Assembly (NCBI RefSeq): GCF_004745865.1
Contig: NZ_SRKZ01000004.1
Location: 558,001 to 622,000, forward strand
Reading direction: 5' to 3'
Origin: Hymenobacter wooponensis
Lineage (GTDB): Bacteria; Bacteroidota; Bacteroidia; Cytophagales; Hymenobacteraceae
DNA length: 64,000 bases
Shown here: in pieces, positions 9,048 to 17,275 of the stretch
How the letters are laid out: the number at the start of each line of letters is the position of its first letter
How positions within the stretch are numbered: the stretch's first letter is position 1
The notes under the pieces: model-generated
Databases searched by the model: none
What the model was told of the DNA's origin: nothing
The model's input: the letters and a program-made list of their open reading frames with translations, nothing else
Translations under genes and position numbers: made by a program

Positions 9048-9629
9048 CTAATCTCGCAGCACTTCTAGGCCACCATCCGGCAGCAGCCGAACCACGCGCG
9101 AAGGCTGGGCTCGGGTAGTATCCTCCTGCCGCCAGCGCACGACGTAATCAACGCCTCGCACAATTTTGGAATCAACTTCAGCATAGACGGCCGGAGAGGG
9201 CTCTCCGCTTACGTTAGCCGAGGTAGACACCAACCCATGGCCCAGTCGGCGCAGTACTTTCTGACAGAACTCATCATTCTGCACGATGCGTAGGCCTATT
9301 GTGCCGTCGGGAGCCAACAGGTTAGCCGCCACTCGGTGTCCGGCGGGCACTACGTAGGTTGTAGGCCGCTGCTGGGCTGCCAACAACTCCGGCAAATTGG
9401 CGGGCACGGCAGCGGCATACCGGGCAAACATCTGCTCATCGGCTACCAGTACAATGGCCGCCTTCTCCGCCGGACGGTTCTTCAGGTCATAGATCTTCTT
9501 GACGGCCTGCGGCACTTCTGCGTCGCAGCCTAGCCCCCATACAGTATCGGTTGGGTACAGCATTACCTGTTGCATCAGCAAAGCGTCTACTGCCGATTCT
9601 ACCTCTTCCCGAAAGAATTTTGTATTCAT
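9048..9629 (-). CDS. L-threonylcarbamoyladenylate synthase (Sua5/YrdC/TsaC family)
   Basis: 193 residues from the ATG at 9629; another ATG at 9650 would add seven. The YrdC fold is marked by MLYPTDTVWGLGCDAE near residue 30, the KxR element in KNRPAEKAAIVLV, and STSANVSGEPS toward the C-terminus. These residues bind ATP, threonine and bicarbonate. The enzyme makes threonylcarbamoyl-AMP for the t6A37 modification of ANN-decoding tRNAs. It is the single-domain TsaC length, without the Sua5 C-terminal domain. It follows cca on the same strand with a gap of about 135 nt, so both neighbours act on tRNA. The YciO paralogue is a less likely alternative. Confidence 0.88.
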   Translation of the reverse strand: MNTKFFREEVESAVDALLMQQVMLYPTDTVWGLGCDAEVPQAVKKIYDLKNRPAEKAAIVLVADEQMFARYAAAVPANLPELLAAQQRPTTYVVPAGHRVAANLLAPDGTIGLRIVQNDEFCQKVLRRLGHGLVSTSANVSGEPSPAVYAEVDSKIVRGVDYVVRWRQEDTTRAQPSRVVRLLPDGGLEVLRD

Positions 9630-9805
9630 AATCTTGGGTTGTATTCTCATTAAGAGAGCTGTGCCTCTTCTCTGCCGCCCTTTAGTTGCTAGTCAGGCTA
9701 GCCAGCTAACGTATGGTTCAAAGTCAACTTTAGGCTAAACTGTTTCCTTGCCAGCTAGCAGTGGCCTAGCATATGTAGGGAAGAAGCCTAGGCCAGTACT
9801 GATTT

Positions 9806-10207
9806 CTATATCGACTGACACAGCTCCACGAGGACACCATTGGCACTCTTAGGATGGATAAAGCAGACCAACTTGTTATCAGCGCCCCGCTTGGGCTCTT
9901 CGTTTAGAAGCGTAAACCCTTCATTGCGGAGGCGTTGCATCTCCGCCCGAATATCATCTACCTCAAATGCTACATGATGAATGCCCTCGGGCTTCTTTTC
10001 TAGGTAGCGTGTAATAGCGCTGTCGGGCGAGGTGCCGGCCAGCAGCTCAATCTTGGAACCACCTACTTGAAAGAATACCGTATCTACCGCTTCGCTGGCC
10101 ACATGCTCGCGCTTATAAGGCTCCTGGCCTAGCAGAATTGTATAAAGAGAGGTGGCGGCTTCTAGGTCCTTTACGGCCAAGCCTAGGTGTTCGAGATTGA
10201 CGAGCAT
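9806..10207 (-). CDS. mce: Methylmalonyl-CoA epimerase
   Basis: A 133-residue VOC-fold protein made of two beta-alpha-beta-beta-beta modules. The metal ligands expected for the family are visible: His in LEHLGLAVKDLE, Glu in SKIELLAG, His in EGIHHVAFEVDDI and Glu in VLVELCQS. The length is typical of bacterial epimerases. It interconverts (2R)- and (2S)-methylmalonyl-CoA between propionyl-CoA carboxylase and the B12-dependent mutase. Neither partner is in the window. It is divergent from iscS, with 140 bp between them. The pattern is close enough to the epimerase subfamily that other glyoxalase-like functions are unlikely. Confidence 0.88.
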   Translation of the reverse strand: MLVNLEHLGLAVKDLEAATSLYTILLGQEPYKREHVASEAVDTVFFQVGGSKIELLAGTSPDSAITRYLEKKPEGIHHVAFEVDDIRAEMQRLRNEGFTLLNEEPKRGADNKLVCFIHPKSANGVLVELCQSI

Positions 10208-10260
10208 AGCAGGGGGAAAAACCAGCAGCGCTTCATAGCGCGGCTTGTTTGGATTTGTTC

Positions 10261-10268
10261 TACTTTTG
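10261..10268 (+). promoter_or_regulatory. Candidate -7 element for the isc cluster
   Basis: TACTTTTG matches TAnnTTTG, 79 nt before the iscS ATG. There is no TTG at the ideal distance (the nearest leaves 13 nt), so this is only a partial match. Confidence 0.4.
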
Positions 10269-10347
10269 TGCAGGCAAAGTAAAACCAGTTTCCTGGTTTT
10301 CGTGTTCTACCTGCGAATGATTCTCCGCTGAAACTGACCCCCGAGCC

Positions 10348-11562
10348 ATGCTCAAGCTACCTATTTACCTCGACAACAACGCAACCACTCCTCTCGACCC
10401 CCGGGTTCTGGAGGCTATGATGCCGTACCTGACCGAGGTGTTCGGCAATGCCGCTTCTCGTAACCACCCTTTCGGCTGGGCAGCTGAAGAGGCTGTGGAT
10501 TACGCTCGTGAGCAAATTGCCGGCCTGATCAACTGTGATCCTAAAGAAATCATCTTCACTTCGGGTGCTACCGAGTCGGACAACCTAGGCATTAAGGGTG
10601 TGTTCGAGATGTACTCTCAGAAGGGTAACCACATTATCACCGCTACCACCGAGCATAAAGCAGTTCTTGATACCTGCAAGCACATTGAGAAGCTAGGTGG
10701 CCGCGTAACCTACCTGCCCGTTGATGCCGAAGGCCTTATCAGCCTGGCTGATCTGGAAGCTGCCATGACGCCCGAGACCATTCTCGTAACCATCATGTAT
10801 GGCAACAACGAGACGGGTACCATCCAACCCATCCGTGAAATTGCCGCTATTGCCCACAAGCACGGCGCTCTGTTCATGACGGACGGCACGCAGGCAGTTG
10901 GCAAAATTCCAGTTGACGTAATTGCCGATGGCATCGACCTGATGGCTTTCACGGCTCACAAAATGTACGGTCCTAAAGGTGTAGGTGCTCTGTACGTGCG
11001 TCGTAAAAACCCACGTGTTAAAGTAACTGCTCAAATGGACGGCGGCGGGCACGAGCGTGGCATGCGTTCGGGTACCCTCAACGTACCCGGCATTGTAGGC
11101 CTCGGTAAAGCCTGTGAGCTTTGCAAGCTGGAGATGGAAGCCGATACGCAGCGCCTCTCTACCATGCGCGACCGTCTGGAGCGTGAGCTTCTAACGTTGG
11201 AAGAAAGCTACGTAAACGGCTCGCGGGAGCACCGCCTGCCGCACGTTGCCAACATCTCTTTCAAATACGTTGAAGGTGAAGGCCTGATGATGGGAGTGAA
11301 AGACTTAGCCGTGTCATCTGGTTCGGCCTGTACTTCAGCCTCTTTGGAGCCTTCTTACGTACTTAAGGCCCTGGGCCTCAGCGACGATCTGGCTCACAGC
11401 TCTCTGCGCTTCGGCCTCTCCCGCTTCACCACCGACGAGCAGATCGATTACGCTATCAACCACGTAAAAGAAGCAGTAACCAAGCTCCGCGAGATGTCGC
11501 CGCTGTGGGAGATGTTCAAAGAAGGCATCGACCTGAATTCTATTGAGTGGGCTGAACACTAG
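10348..11562 (+). CDS. iscS: Cysteine desulfurase IscS
   Basis: 404 residues, the normal length of group I cysteine desulfurases. Landmarks are YLDNNATTPLDPRV at the start, SGATESDNLGIKG, the PLP-binding Lys in TAHKMYGPKGVG, and the long mobile loop carrying the active-site Cys in SSGSACTSAS. The long loop and the neighbour iscU identify it as IscS rather than SufS. It takes sulfur from cysteine as a persulfide and hands it to IscU and to tRNA-thiolation enzymes. It leads a plus-strand cluster with iscU, an unknown gene and iscA. No iscR, hscA, hscB or fdx gene is nearby. Confidence 0.95.
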   Translation: MLKLPIYLDNNATTPLDPRVLEAMMPYLTEVFGNAASRNHPFGWAAEEAVDYAREQIAGLINCDPKEIIFTSGATESDNLGIKGVFEMYSQKGNHIITATTEHKAVLDTCKHIEKLGGRVTYLPVDAEGLISLADLEAAMTPETILVTIMYGNNETGTIQPIREIAAIAHKHGALFMTDGTQAVGKIPVDVIADGIDLMAFTAHKMYGPKGVGALYVRRKNPRVKVTAQMDGGGHERGMRSGTLNVPGIVGLGKACELCKLEMEADTQRLSTMRDRLERELLTLEESYVNGSREHRLPHVANISFKYVEGEGLMMGVKDLAVSSGSACTSASLEPSYVLKALGLSDDLAHSSLRFGLSRFTTDEQIDYAINHVKEAVTKLREMSPLWEMFKEGIDLNSIEWAEH

Positions 11563-11663
11563 AATATCAGCTACCAGTTGTAAGTTGCCAGTAGCCAGAG
11601 TTACTTCTGGTGCTGGAACTACAGCTGGCAACTCGTCACTGACAACACACAACTCATAAAGCC

Positions 11664-12080
11664 ATGGCTTACTCCGATAAAGTAATCGACCATTACAGCA
11701 ACCCCCGCAATGTGGGCACGCTGGATAAAAGCAAAAAGAACGTTGGTACTGGCCTAGTGGGCGCTCCTGAGTGTGGCGACGTTATGCGTCTGCAAATTGA
11801 GGTAGACGAAGCCACAAACACCATCACTGACGCCAAATTCAAGACGTTTGGCTGCGGCTCGGCTATTGCTTCTTCTTCGCTCGCTACTGAGTGGCTGAAA
11901 GGCAAAACCGTTGATGAGGCGCTAGCCATCGACAACATGGAGATTGTGGAGGAGCTAGCTCTGCCACCTGTAAAAATTCACTGCTCAGTACTGGCCGAAG
12001 ACGCAATTAAGTCCGCTATCAGCGACTACCGCGTAAAGAATGGTCTTCCAGCACTGGAAGAGTCGAAGTCGCACCACTAA
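11664..12080 (+). CDS. iscU: Fe-S cluster scaffold protein IscU
   Basis: 138 residues with all three cluster-binding Cys: in GAPECGDVMRL, in FKTFGCGSAIAS and in KIHCSVLAED. The start AYSDKVIDHYSNPRNVG is diagnostic of IscU, and the Asp next to the first Cys, which tunes cluster release, is present. It is the platform on which IscS sulfur and iron assemble into 2Fe-2S clusters. There is no LPPVK chaperone-binding sequence in the strict E. coli form, but ALPPVKIHC is nearly identical to it, so an HscA-type chaperone may be encoded elsewhere. It starts 101 nt after iscS and is followed by a long hairpin. Confidence 0.95.
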   Translation: MAYSDKVIDHYSNPRNVGTLDKSKKNVGTGLVGAPECGDVMRLQIEVDEATNTITDAKFKTFGCGSAIASSSLATEWLKGKTVDEALAIDNMEIVEELALPPVKIHCSVLAEDAIKSAISDYRVKNGLPALEESKSHH

Positions 12081-12098
12081 TTGTGAGCAACTAAGAAT

Positions 12099-12154
12099 TA
12101 GGAGCTAGCAGAACTGCTACTGATCGTTGATGATGGTAGTTCTGCTAGCTCCTA
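12099..12154. other. Long perfect hairpin between iscU and the downstream unknown gene
   Basis: TAGGAGCTAGCAGAACT (12099-12115) and AGTTCTGCTAGCTCCTA (12138-12154) form a 17-bp perfect stem around a 22-nt loop. Only TCTTCT follows, not a T-run. It may act as an mRNA stabiliser, processing site or partial attenuator that sets the ratio of IscSU to the downstream genes. Confidence 0.55.
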
Positions 12155-12176
12155 TCTTCTAGCTCCTGATTACTTT

Positions 12177-12587
12177 ATGGACGTTACTCCTTCTGACGTA
12201 CACGTCGAGAGTGCACGAATTCAGCAGCAGATAGAAAAGTATCTGGGCATGGGCTCGGGCAATCTGCTTTTCGAGTTTCGCCAGCTTGATGGTCAAATGC
12301 GGCTCGACCTGATAACGGTCAACCCTCGCCATCAGCAGAGCTTCCTGTTTCGTTATGAAACGGGGTACGATAAGCTGGATTGCCTGCGTAAGATGCTGGC
12401 CTACGTGAAGAGCTACCGCGATACCGAAAGCTCTTACACCATTCAGTGGGGCACCCACGGCGACCGGGAGCTACAAACGTCTTACTTCAGAGCTCGTAAC
12501 GCCTATGAGGCGCTTGACAAGCTTTACTTCGGCCGCGATTTGAATACTATTACAGTGTTCAGCGTGGTGCTGAATCCTTCTTCCTAG
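12177..12587 (+). CDS. Unknown protein encoded inside the isc cluster
   Basis: 136 residues with no signal peptide, no membrane segment and no Cys cluster (a single Cys in KLDCLRKML). The composition is that of a compact alpha/beta cytoplasmic protein: an N-terminal helix (ESARIQQQIEKYL), beta strands (LLFEFRQLDG, MRLDLITVN), a helix (LDCLRKMLAYVKSYRD), a strand with YTIQWG, and a helix with YEALDKLYFGRD. I do not recognise the family. It lies between iscU and iscA on the same strand with gaps of 96 and 85 nt, so it is probably cotranscribed. A role in Fe-S assembly is inference from position only. Confidence 0.7.
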   Translation: MDVTPSDVHVESARIQQQIEKYLGMGSGNLLFEFRQLDGQMRLDLITVNPRHQQSFLFRYETGYDKLDCLRKMLAYVKSYRDTESSYTIQWGTHGDRELQTSYFRARNAYEALDKLYFGRDLNTITVFSVVLNPSS

Positions 12588-12672
12588 TTGTTTGTTATAT
12601 ACCTGCGATGCACCGCTGCTTCAATAGTTCTACGAGTGCACAGGCATAACAACCCCCAATTGCCCAGTAACC

Positions 12673-12999
12673 ATGATTACCGTTTCTGATAAAGCGAAAG
12701 AAAAAGTTGAGAAGCTCATGCACGACGCTGAGCTGGATGCAACTTATCGGCTCCGGGCTTCAGTAGCCGGGGGTGGCTGTTCTGGCTTGAGCTATAAGCT
12801 TGACTTCGACAATGAGGTAAAGCCTATGGATCAGGAGTTCGAGGACAAAGGCATTCGGGTGGTAGTTGACATGAAGAGCTTTTTGTATCTTGCAGGCACC
12901 CAGCTTGACTTTTCTGATGGGTTGAATGGCAAGGGTTTCTATTTCGATAATCCTAACGCCTCCCGTACCTGCGGATGCGGAGAAAGCTTCTCTGTATAA
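12673..12999 (+). CDS. iscA: HesB/IscA-family Fe-S carrier protein
   Basis: 108 residues with the three family Cys: GGGCSGLSY near residue 36 and CGCGESFSV at the C-terminus. The length matches A-type carriers. These bind iron or a 2Fe-2S/4Fe-4S cluster and deliver it to apo-enzymes. It is the last gene of the isc cluster and is followed 22 nt later by a strong terminator. IscA, SufA and ErpA are hard to separate by sequence; the linkage to iscSU favours IscA. Confidence 0.88.
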   Translation: MITVSDKAKEKVEKLMHDAELDATYRLRASVAGGGCSGLSYKLDFDNEVKPMDQEFEDKGIRVVVDMKSFLYLAGTQLDFSDGLNGKGFYFDNPNASRTCGCGESFSV

Positions 13000-13020
13000 C
13001 CCGCCTATTATCCTTAAATC

Positions 13021-13058
13021 AGCAGAGGCCTACTAGATGCAAACGGTAGGCCTCTGCT
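13021..13058 (+). terminator. Terminator of the isc cluster
   Basis: AGCAGAGGCCTAC (13021-13033) pairs with GTAGGCCTCTGCT (13046-13058), 13 bp, followed by GCTTTT. The stem contains inverted copies of the TAGGCC core that is over-represented in this window. Confidence 0.7.
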
Positions 13059-13072
13059 GCTTTTGGGCATAC

Positions 13073-13110
13073 AAAAAGCCCCAGTTGCTACAGAGCAACT
13101 GGGGCTTTTT
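13073..13110. terminator. Bidirectional terminator between isc and the small lipoprotein gene
   Basis: AAAAAGCCCCAGTTGCT (13073-13089) and AGCAACTGGGGCTTTTT (13094-13110) form a 17-bp stem with an ACAG loop and T-runs on both strands. It stops the convergent small gene and backs up the isc terminator. Confidence 0.85.
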
Positions 13111-13127
13111 CGTCAAGACATAGCTTG

Positions 13128-13397
13128 CTATTGCTTCTTAGGAGTTTCCTCAACCAACTTATCAGCTTCTTTATTCTGCACAACAGCCGTATCCCCTTTT
13201 TCGGGAGCTATATCAGATTTGACATTATCCGCTGCATTGCTAGTTGCATCTGCTGCTTTATCTGCGGCATTGCTTGCATCGTTGGCTGCGCTTTCGGCAG
13301 TAGCCTCTGCATTATCCTGAGTCTTCTGTGAGCAGGAAGAAGTAGCAAATGTGGTGAAAGCGGCTACTGCTAAGAGAGTTTTGAAAGTCGTTTTCAT
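13128..13397 (-). CDS. Small Ala/Asp/Asn-rich lipoprotein of unknown function
   Basis: 89 residues. The N-terminus MKTTFKTLLAVAAFTTFATSSC resembles a lipoprotein signal with the acylated Cys in SSCSQ. The mature part is a low-complexity amphipathic helix with repeated units such as ATAESAANDASNAADKAADA, reminiscent of LEA-like or stress-protective sequences. The C-terminus is charged (KEADKLVEETPKKQ). The gene is flanked by strong terminators on both sides and is a stand-alone unit. Low-complexity Ala-rich composition makes homology-based function assignment unsafe. It is likely a real gene because it has a signal sequence and its own terminator. Confidence 0.65.
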   Translation of the reverse strand: MKTTFKTLLAVAAFTTFATSSCSQKTQDNAEATAESAANDASNAADKAADATSNAADNVKSDIAPEKGDTAVVQNKEADKLVEETPKKQ

Positions 13398-13510
13398 AGG
13401 GAGTTTTACCTAAGTGGTTATTGACTGGTAGTGTACGGCAGTTTCCTTATGCTGGTTAAGCTTGTCTACTTATTGATTTGGTGCTGTATGCTTATAGAGG
13501 AGCTGTACCC

Positions 13511-13560
13511 TTCAACAACAAAAAAGCCCTTCCGTTTGGAAGGGCTTTTTTGTTGTTGAA
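13511..13560. terminator. Long symmetric terminator of the 1044-residue T9SS protein gene
   Basis: The 23-nt arms at 13511-13533 and 13538-13560 are perfect complements around a GTTT loop. The stem core is AAGCCCTTCC/GGAAGGGCTT, with A- and T-runs giving activity on both strands. It lies 23 nt past the stop of the minus-strand secreted-protein gene. Confidence 0.85.
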
Positions 13561-13582
13561 GCACTAGGCTTTTAAAGCTCTT

Positions 13583-16500
13583 TTACTTCTTTACAATACG
13601 CTGAGTGATTTTAGCATTGCCTTCACCTACCGTTACCAGGTAAGTTCCGTTGCGCAAATCACGTACGTTTAACTGACCATCTGCACGCAACACTTCCGTG
13701 CGGATAACACGGCCGGAAAGGTCGGTGATGGTTGCCCGCACACCTTCGGTTGAGCCAGCCAGTTGAATGTTCAGGATATCTTCAGCAGGATTAGGATACA
13801 TGGAAACCTCTGCAGAACCAGCGTTGGTTACTGCTACAGGCGAGCTGTAAGAAGTAGTACCATCGAAGTCAACCTGCTTCAGACGGTAGTAAGAAGTACC
13901 TGCCAGCGGAGCGGCGTCAATAGCGCTGTAAGAAGTAGCCTTCTCAGTGCTGCCTTGGCCTGCACGAGACAGGATAGACGTGTAAGTACGAGCATCCTGG
14001 CTGCGCTCAACGTAGAACATACCGTTGTTCTTTTCAGTAGCCGTCTTCCAGTCTAGAGCTACTTGCTTGTTGCGCAGCTTAGCCGTGAATGAAACCAGTG
14101 TTACAGGCAGCGGTGTGCCAGGAGCGATAATACCTTCAATTACCGTAGGCACAGGCGGAGACAGATAGTTCTCTGCACCGGAAGCAATTACGTTTACTAC
14201 GTTATCGATGTTGTTGAACTCGAAAGTGAAGAAATAGTAAGTAGTTGCAGGATCTAGGCCATCTATTGTAGCCGTTGCATTTGGGCCTGCATATACAGCA
14301 AAGTAGCCCGGAGCAACCTGAGGACCTTGACCGTAAGTCTGGTTACCTGTAGTATAGGAGACGCCATCTGCAGGCTGGTTGCTAGCAGGCAGAGTAGCAT
14401 TAGTACTAGCTACGATGAGGCGGCCTTCGCCATAACCTAAAGCGGCATAGTTAGCAGGCAGGTTGAAAGTAACTGTGGCGGTGGCACCGCTACGCACTAC
14501 ACTAGCCGTGCTGCGCAAAGTAGGCTCAACGTCAATAGGAAGTCCTGACAATAAAGAGTTAGACTGGAAGGATTGAACACCCTTATTGTCAAAGTCGTTG
14601 CTTTGGAATTGAAGCGTGGCAGTACCAGGGCCTAAGTTGGTAGGACGGTAACGAACGTAGATTGAACGATTAATGCTATATGTAGAAGCATTAGGTGTCA
14701 GCATCAATGTATCAGACGTGAAGGTTACGTTATCACGAGAGAACTCAAATTGAGAGATATTTGACGGATTAAACGTAGGGTCAGCACTCAGCAGTTTCGA
14801 AATGGTAATGGGCTGCAATACACGTTCAGCTACCACTGTAATAGCCTGAGAAGCTGATACTTTGTTAAGCACTATGTTAGTAACTGGCTGGAACCTGTCT
14901 TGTAGTATTACTGAAGGCTCACTAGTGCCTTGCACACGAATAGCTACTGTTCTGGCTGGTGAGCTAACGTTTGCAATGCTTGAGGACACAACAAGAGCAG
15001 AGGATGGGAAAAACCGCACATACACAGTTACTGCGGTGACTTCGGTACCACTGTTTCTTACAACAGTAATACTGTTGCCTGTAGTTGTGATGCCCGAGAA
15101 AGTATCATCAAGTGATACTTGAAAGAATTGTGGAGCAGTTATGGTTATGTCACGTAATAAGTTGGTACCAGTGACCGTATAAGATTGTACTGCCGAGGGG
15201 ACACCTGGAACGGTAGAAAAAAGGCTAAGGTTAACCCGAGAAGGGTTAATCACTGACTCACCTGTTGTGTTGTTAACACCAGTAAGATTTATTACTCGTG
15301 AAGTTGCTCCAGTGCTAGATGCAGTAATGGTGCCACTGAAGTTTCCTTGAGCAACTAAATCAACTAGTTGTACTTCAATGGTCCGGATAGATACAATCCC
15401 GTTAACTGGGTTGATAGTTAATGGGCCTCTAGTAAGGCTACCACCTGCTGAAAGATCTCGGAGAGCAATGTTAGTATTAGAAGGAGTCAGCACAAGCGGC
15501 GCATTGAGGCCGGTAGCACCAACTTCGAAAGTTAACACTTGTGCAGAACCGCTACCTGAAATCTGACCGAAGTCCAGAGCAGTAGGGTTAGCTGTAATAG
15601 TAGGTATATTAGAAGGCTGTGTAGCTTGTCCGCTCACAGCTACTGTTGCAGTTGTAACATTTGGCGAAGCAATTGTTATGCCACCACTCTTATTACCATT
15701 GCTGGCGGGCTGAAAACGAGCCTCAATAACCTGGTTAATTGGAGTACCAGTAAAAGGAATAGTAATACTAGCAGTGCTGAATGTACCGCTAGGCAGGCGA
15801 ATCTGGAAGTTGTTAGGAGGCGTTATAGTTACACTGCCATTGAGGTAGCTAGCATTAACAGTAAACGACTGAATAGCCGAAGCTAAGCCCACATTCGTAT
15901 CAGGGAAAGAGAGCGAGGTAGGATTAACTGTCAAAGTAGCCGGTGCGTCGCCGGTACCAAATAGATCAACCTTGCGGTCAGTAGCACCTGCACTTGTCAG
16001 CGTTAAAAAGCCAGTATAAGGCTGCTTTTCAGTTGGAGCGAAACGCACATACAATGTTGTACTGACAGCTCCGTTTGTAGCAGGCAAAGTAACCACCGAA
16101 GTAAAGTTGCTATTGTCTAAGCTTACTTCGTAGCCAAGAGAAGGAGTTACAGTAATAGCCTCTGTAAGAGCCGTTGCGGTTACGGAAACTGATTTGGAAG
16201 CTGATTTGGTGTTAATCAACTGTGTGCCGAACACCAATGCCTCCGGATTTACCACGATGTTAGGAGTACCAGCTGTACCAATGCCTACAACGTTGATAAA
16301 ATTCGAGAAAACTGGTGTATTACCCCCTTGGGAAGTAGCATACAATGAGGCATTATAATCCGTCTCTTCAGTTGGCGCAAAACGAAGGTAAATAGTAGTA
16401 GATAAAGAGTTTCCACTACGTGTAAGGTTCAGGTTACTTGTACCAAACGTTACGTTGTTAATACTCCCCTGAAAGCCATTAGGAATTACAACAGTCACGT

Positions 16501-16717
16501 TTTGGGTAATTCCGCTCGCCGATACAGTGTACGAATTGGAAGAAGAAAATTGTCCAACAGGTATACTTCCGAAATTCTGCGGATTACCAGGGGTAACTGG
16601 AGTTATTGTCACAGTTTGGGCAAGGCCTGTAAAGGGCAAAGCCAATAGTAACAACAGCAGTAACCGCATGTGCGGTCTTAGTACCTGCTGTATGGTACTC
16701 ATGTAAGAGTTTTTCAT
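13583..16717 (-). CDS. Secreted multi-domain Ig-like protein with type IX sorting domain
   Basis: 1044 residues. The N-terminus holds a signal peptide (hydrophobic LLLLLLLALPFTG, cleavage near GLAQ); ATGs at 16717, 16702 and one further on are all possible starts. From about 30 to 650 there are repeated modules of about 100 residues with recurring phrases such as NPTSLSFPD, VNPEALVFGTQL and TTLYVRFAPTE. These resemble ASPM/Hydin-like Ig folds. A fibronectin-like segment follows, then a T9SS type A C-terminal domain: VSMYPNPAEDILNIQL, ITDLSGRVIRTEVL, LRNGTYLVTV and a final KITQRIVKK. The protein should be exported by Sec, passed through T9SS and anchored or released after cleavage by PorU. The sugar- or surface-binding target is unknown. 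The gene stands alone between a terminator and a long AT-rich gap. Confidence 0.85.
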   Translation of the reverse strand: MKNSYMSTIQQVLRPHMRLLLLLLLALPFTGLAQTVTITPVTPGNPQNFGSIPVGQFSSSNSYTVSASGITQNVTVVIPNGFQGSINNVTFGTSNLNLTRSGNSLSTTIYLRFAPTEETDYNASLYATSQGGNTPVFSNFINVVGIGTAGTPNIVVNPEALVFGTQLINTKSASKSVSVTATALTEAITVTPSLGYEVSLDNSNFTSVVTLPATNGAVSTTLYVRFAPTEKQPYTGFLTLTSAGATDRKVDLFGTGDAPATLTVNPTSLSFPDTNVGLASAIQSFTVNASYLNGSVTITPPNNFQIRLPSGTFSTASITIPFTGTPINQVIEARFQPASNGNKSGGITIASPNVTTATVAVSGQATQPSNIPTITANPTALDFGQISGSGSAQVLTFEVGATGLNAPLVLTPSNTNIALRDLSAGGSLTRGPLTINPVNGIVSIRTIEVQLVDLVAQGNFSGTITASSTGATSRVINLTGVNNTTGESVINPSRVNLSLFSTVPGVPSAVQSYTVTGTNLLRDITITAPQFFQVSLDDTFSGITTTGNSITVVRNSGTEVTAVTVYVRFFPSSALVVSSSIANVSSPARTVAIRVQGTSEPSVILQDRFQPVTNIVLNKVSASQAITVVAERVLQPITISKLLSADPTFNPSNISQFEFSRDNVTFTSDTLMLTPNASTYSINRSIYVRYRPTNLGPGTATLQFQSNDFDNKGVQSFQSNSLLSGLPIDVEPTLRSTASVVRSGATATVTFNLPANYAALGYGEGRLIVASTNATLPASNQPADGVSYTTGNQTYGQGPQVAPGYFAVYAGPNATATIDGLDPATTYYFFTFEFNNIDNVVNVIASGAENYLSPPVPTVIEGIIAPGTPLPVTLVSFTAKLRNKQVALDWKTATEKNNGMFYVERSQDARTYTSILSRAGQGSTEKATSYSAIDAAPLAGTSYYRLKQVDFDGTTSYSSPVAVTNAGSAEVSMYPNPAEDILNIQLAGSTEGVRATITDLSGRVIRTEVLRADGQLNVRDLRNGTYLVTVGEGNAKITQRIVKK

Positions 16718-16734
16718 ATATTGAGTGAAGGAAA

Positions 16735-17275
16735 TGGTTACAAAAAAAGGGGCTCAAGGGCCGAAAAATGGGAAATTAAATTATGGATTACATGACGTGC
16801 TTACGTAAGAAGCAAATACATAGATTGTAATTATTTCCATTTTATATAAGATATTTTAAATAGTTTCTTGTCTGTAAAAACTACAAGTTCTGATTAGCGT
16901 CACATTTCATGCCAAGAAAGGTATATAGATCCTTTTCAACGGTCAATCTTGGCTTTTAAAAGACTAGGGGGCCTATTTTGCGGTTAATCTCATTACAAAT
17001 GTGAGAGATTATCTCCACAGTTCTAGAGTCCTAACCAAAATAAAGTGCTGTATAGCTTACTCCGCCTTTAAATACCTATCATATAACGATATTATACAAT
17101 GCCTTAGCTTAACCACTTGAAGATCAAGGCTTAACTATTGCTACCTGACTATATACAGTAAATTCACTGAATTGAGAGGGTGCCCTTTCTCTTTCTACCC
17201 TTTACCATGCATATAGAGCACAGCTGTTTCTTGAGCAATACCCGTTGTCATACCGCCCTGATGGCATCTGTGCTG
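16735..17275. other. AT-rich intergenic region
   Basis: About 540 bp without a convincing ORF, more AT-rich than its surroundings, lying upstream of the large secreted-protein gene and downstream of the YgiC-like gene. It presumably carries the secreted-protein promoter and a long leader. I could not find a good TAnnTTTG element or a terminator hairpin here. Confidence 0.4.

Noticed and set aside
13128..13397. Ala-rich small protein as a plant-type LEA protein
   Set aside because: The similarity is low-complexity composition only.
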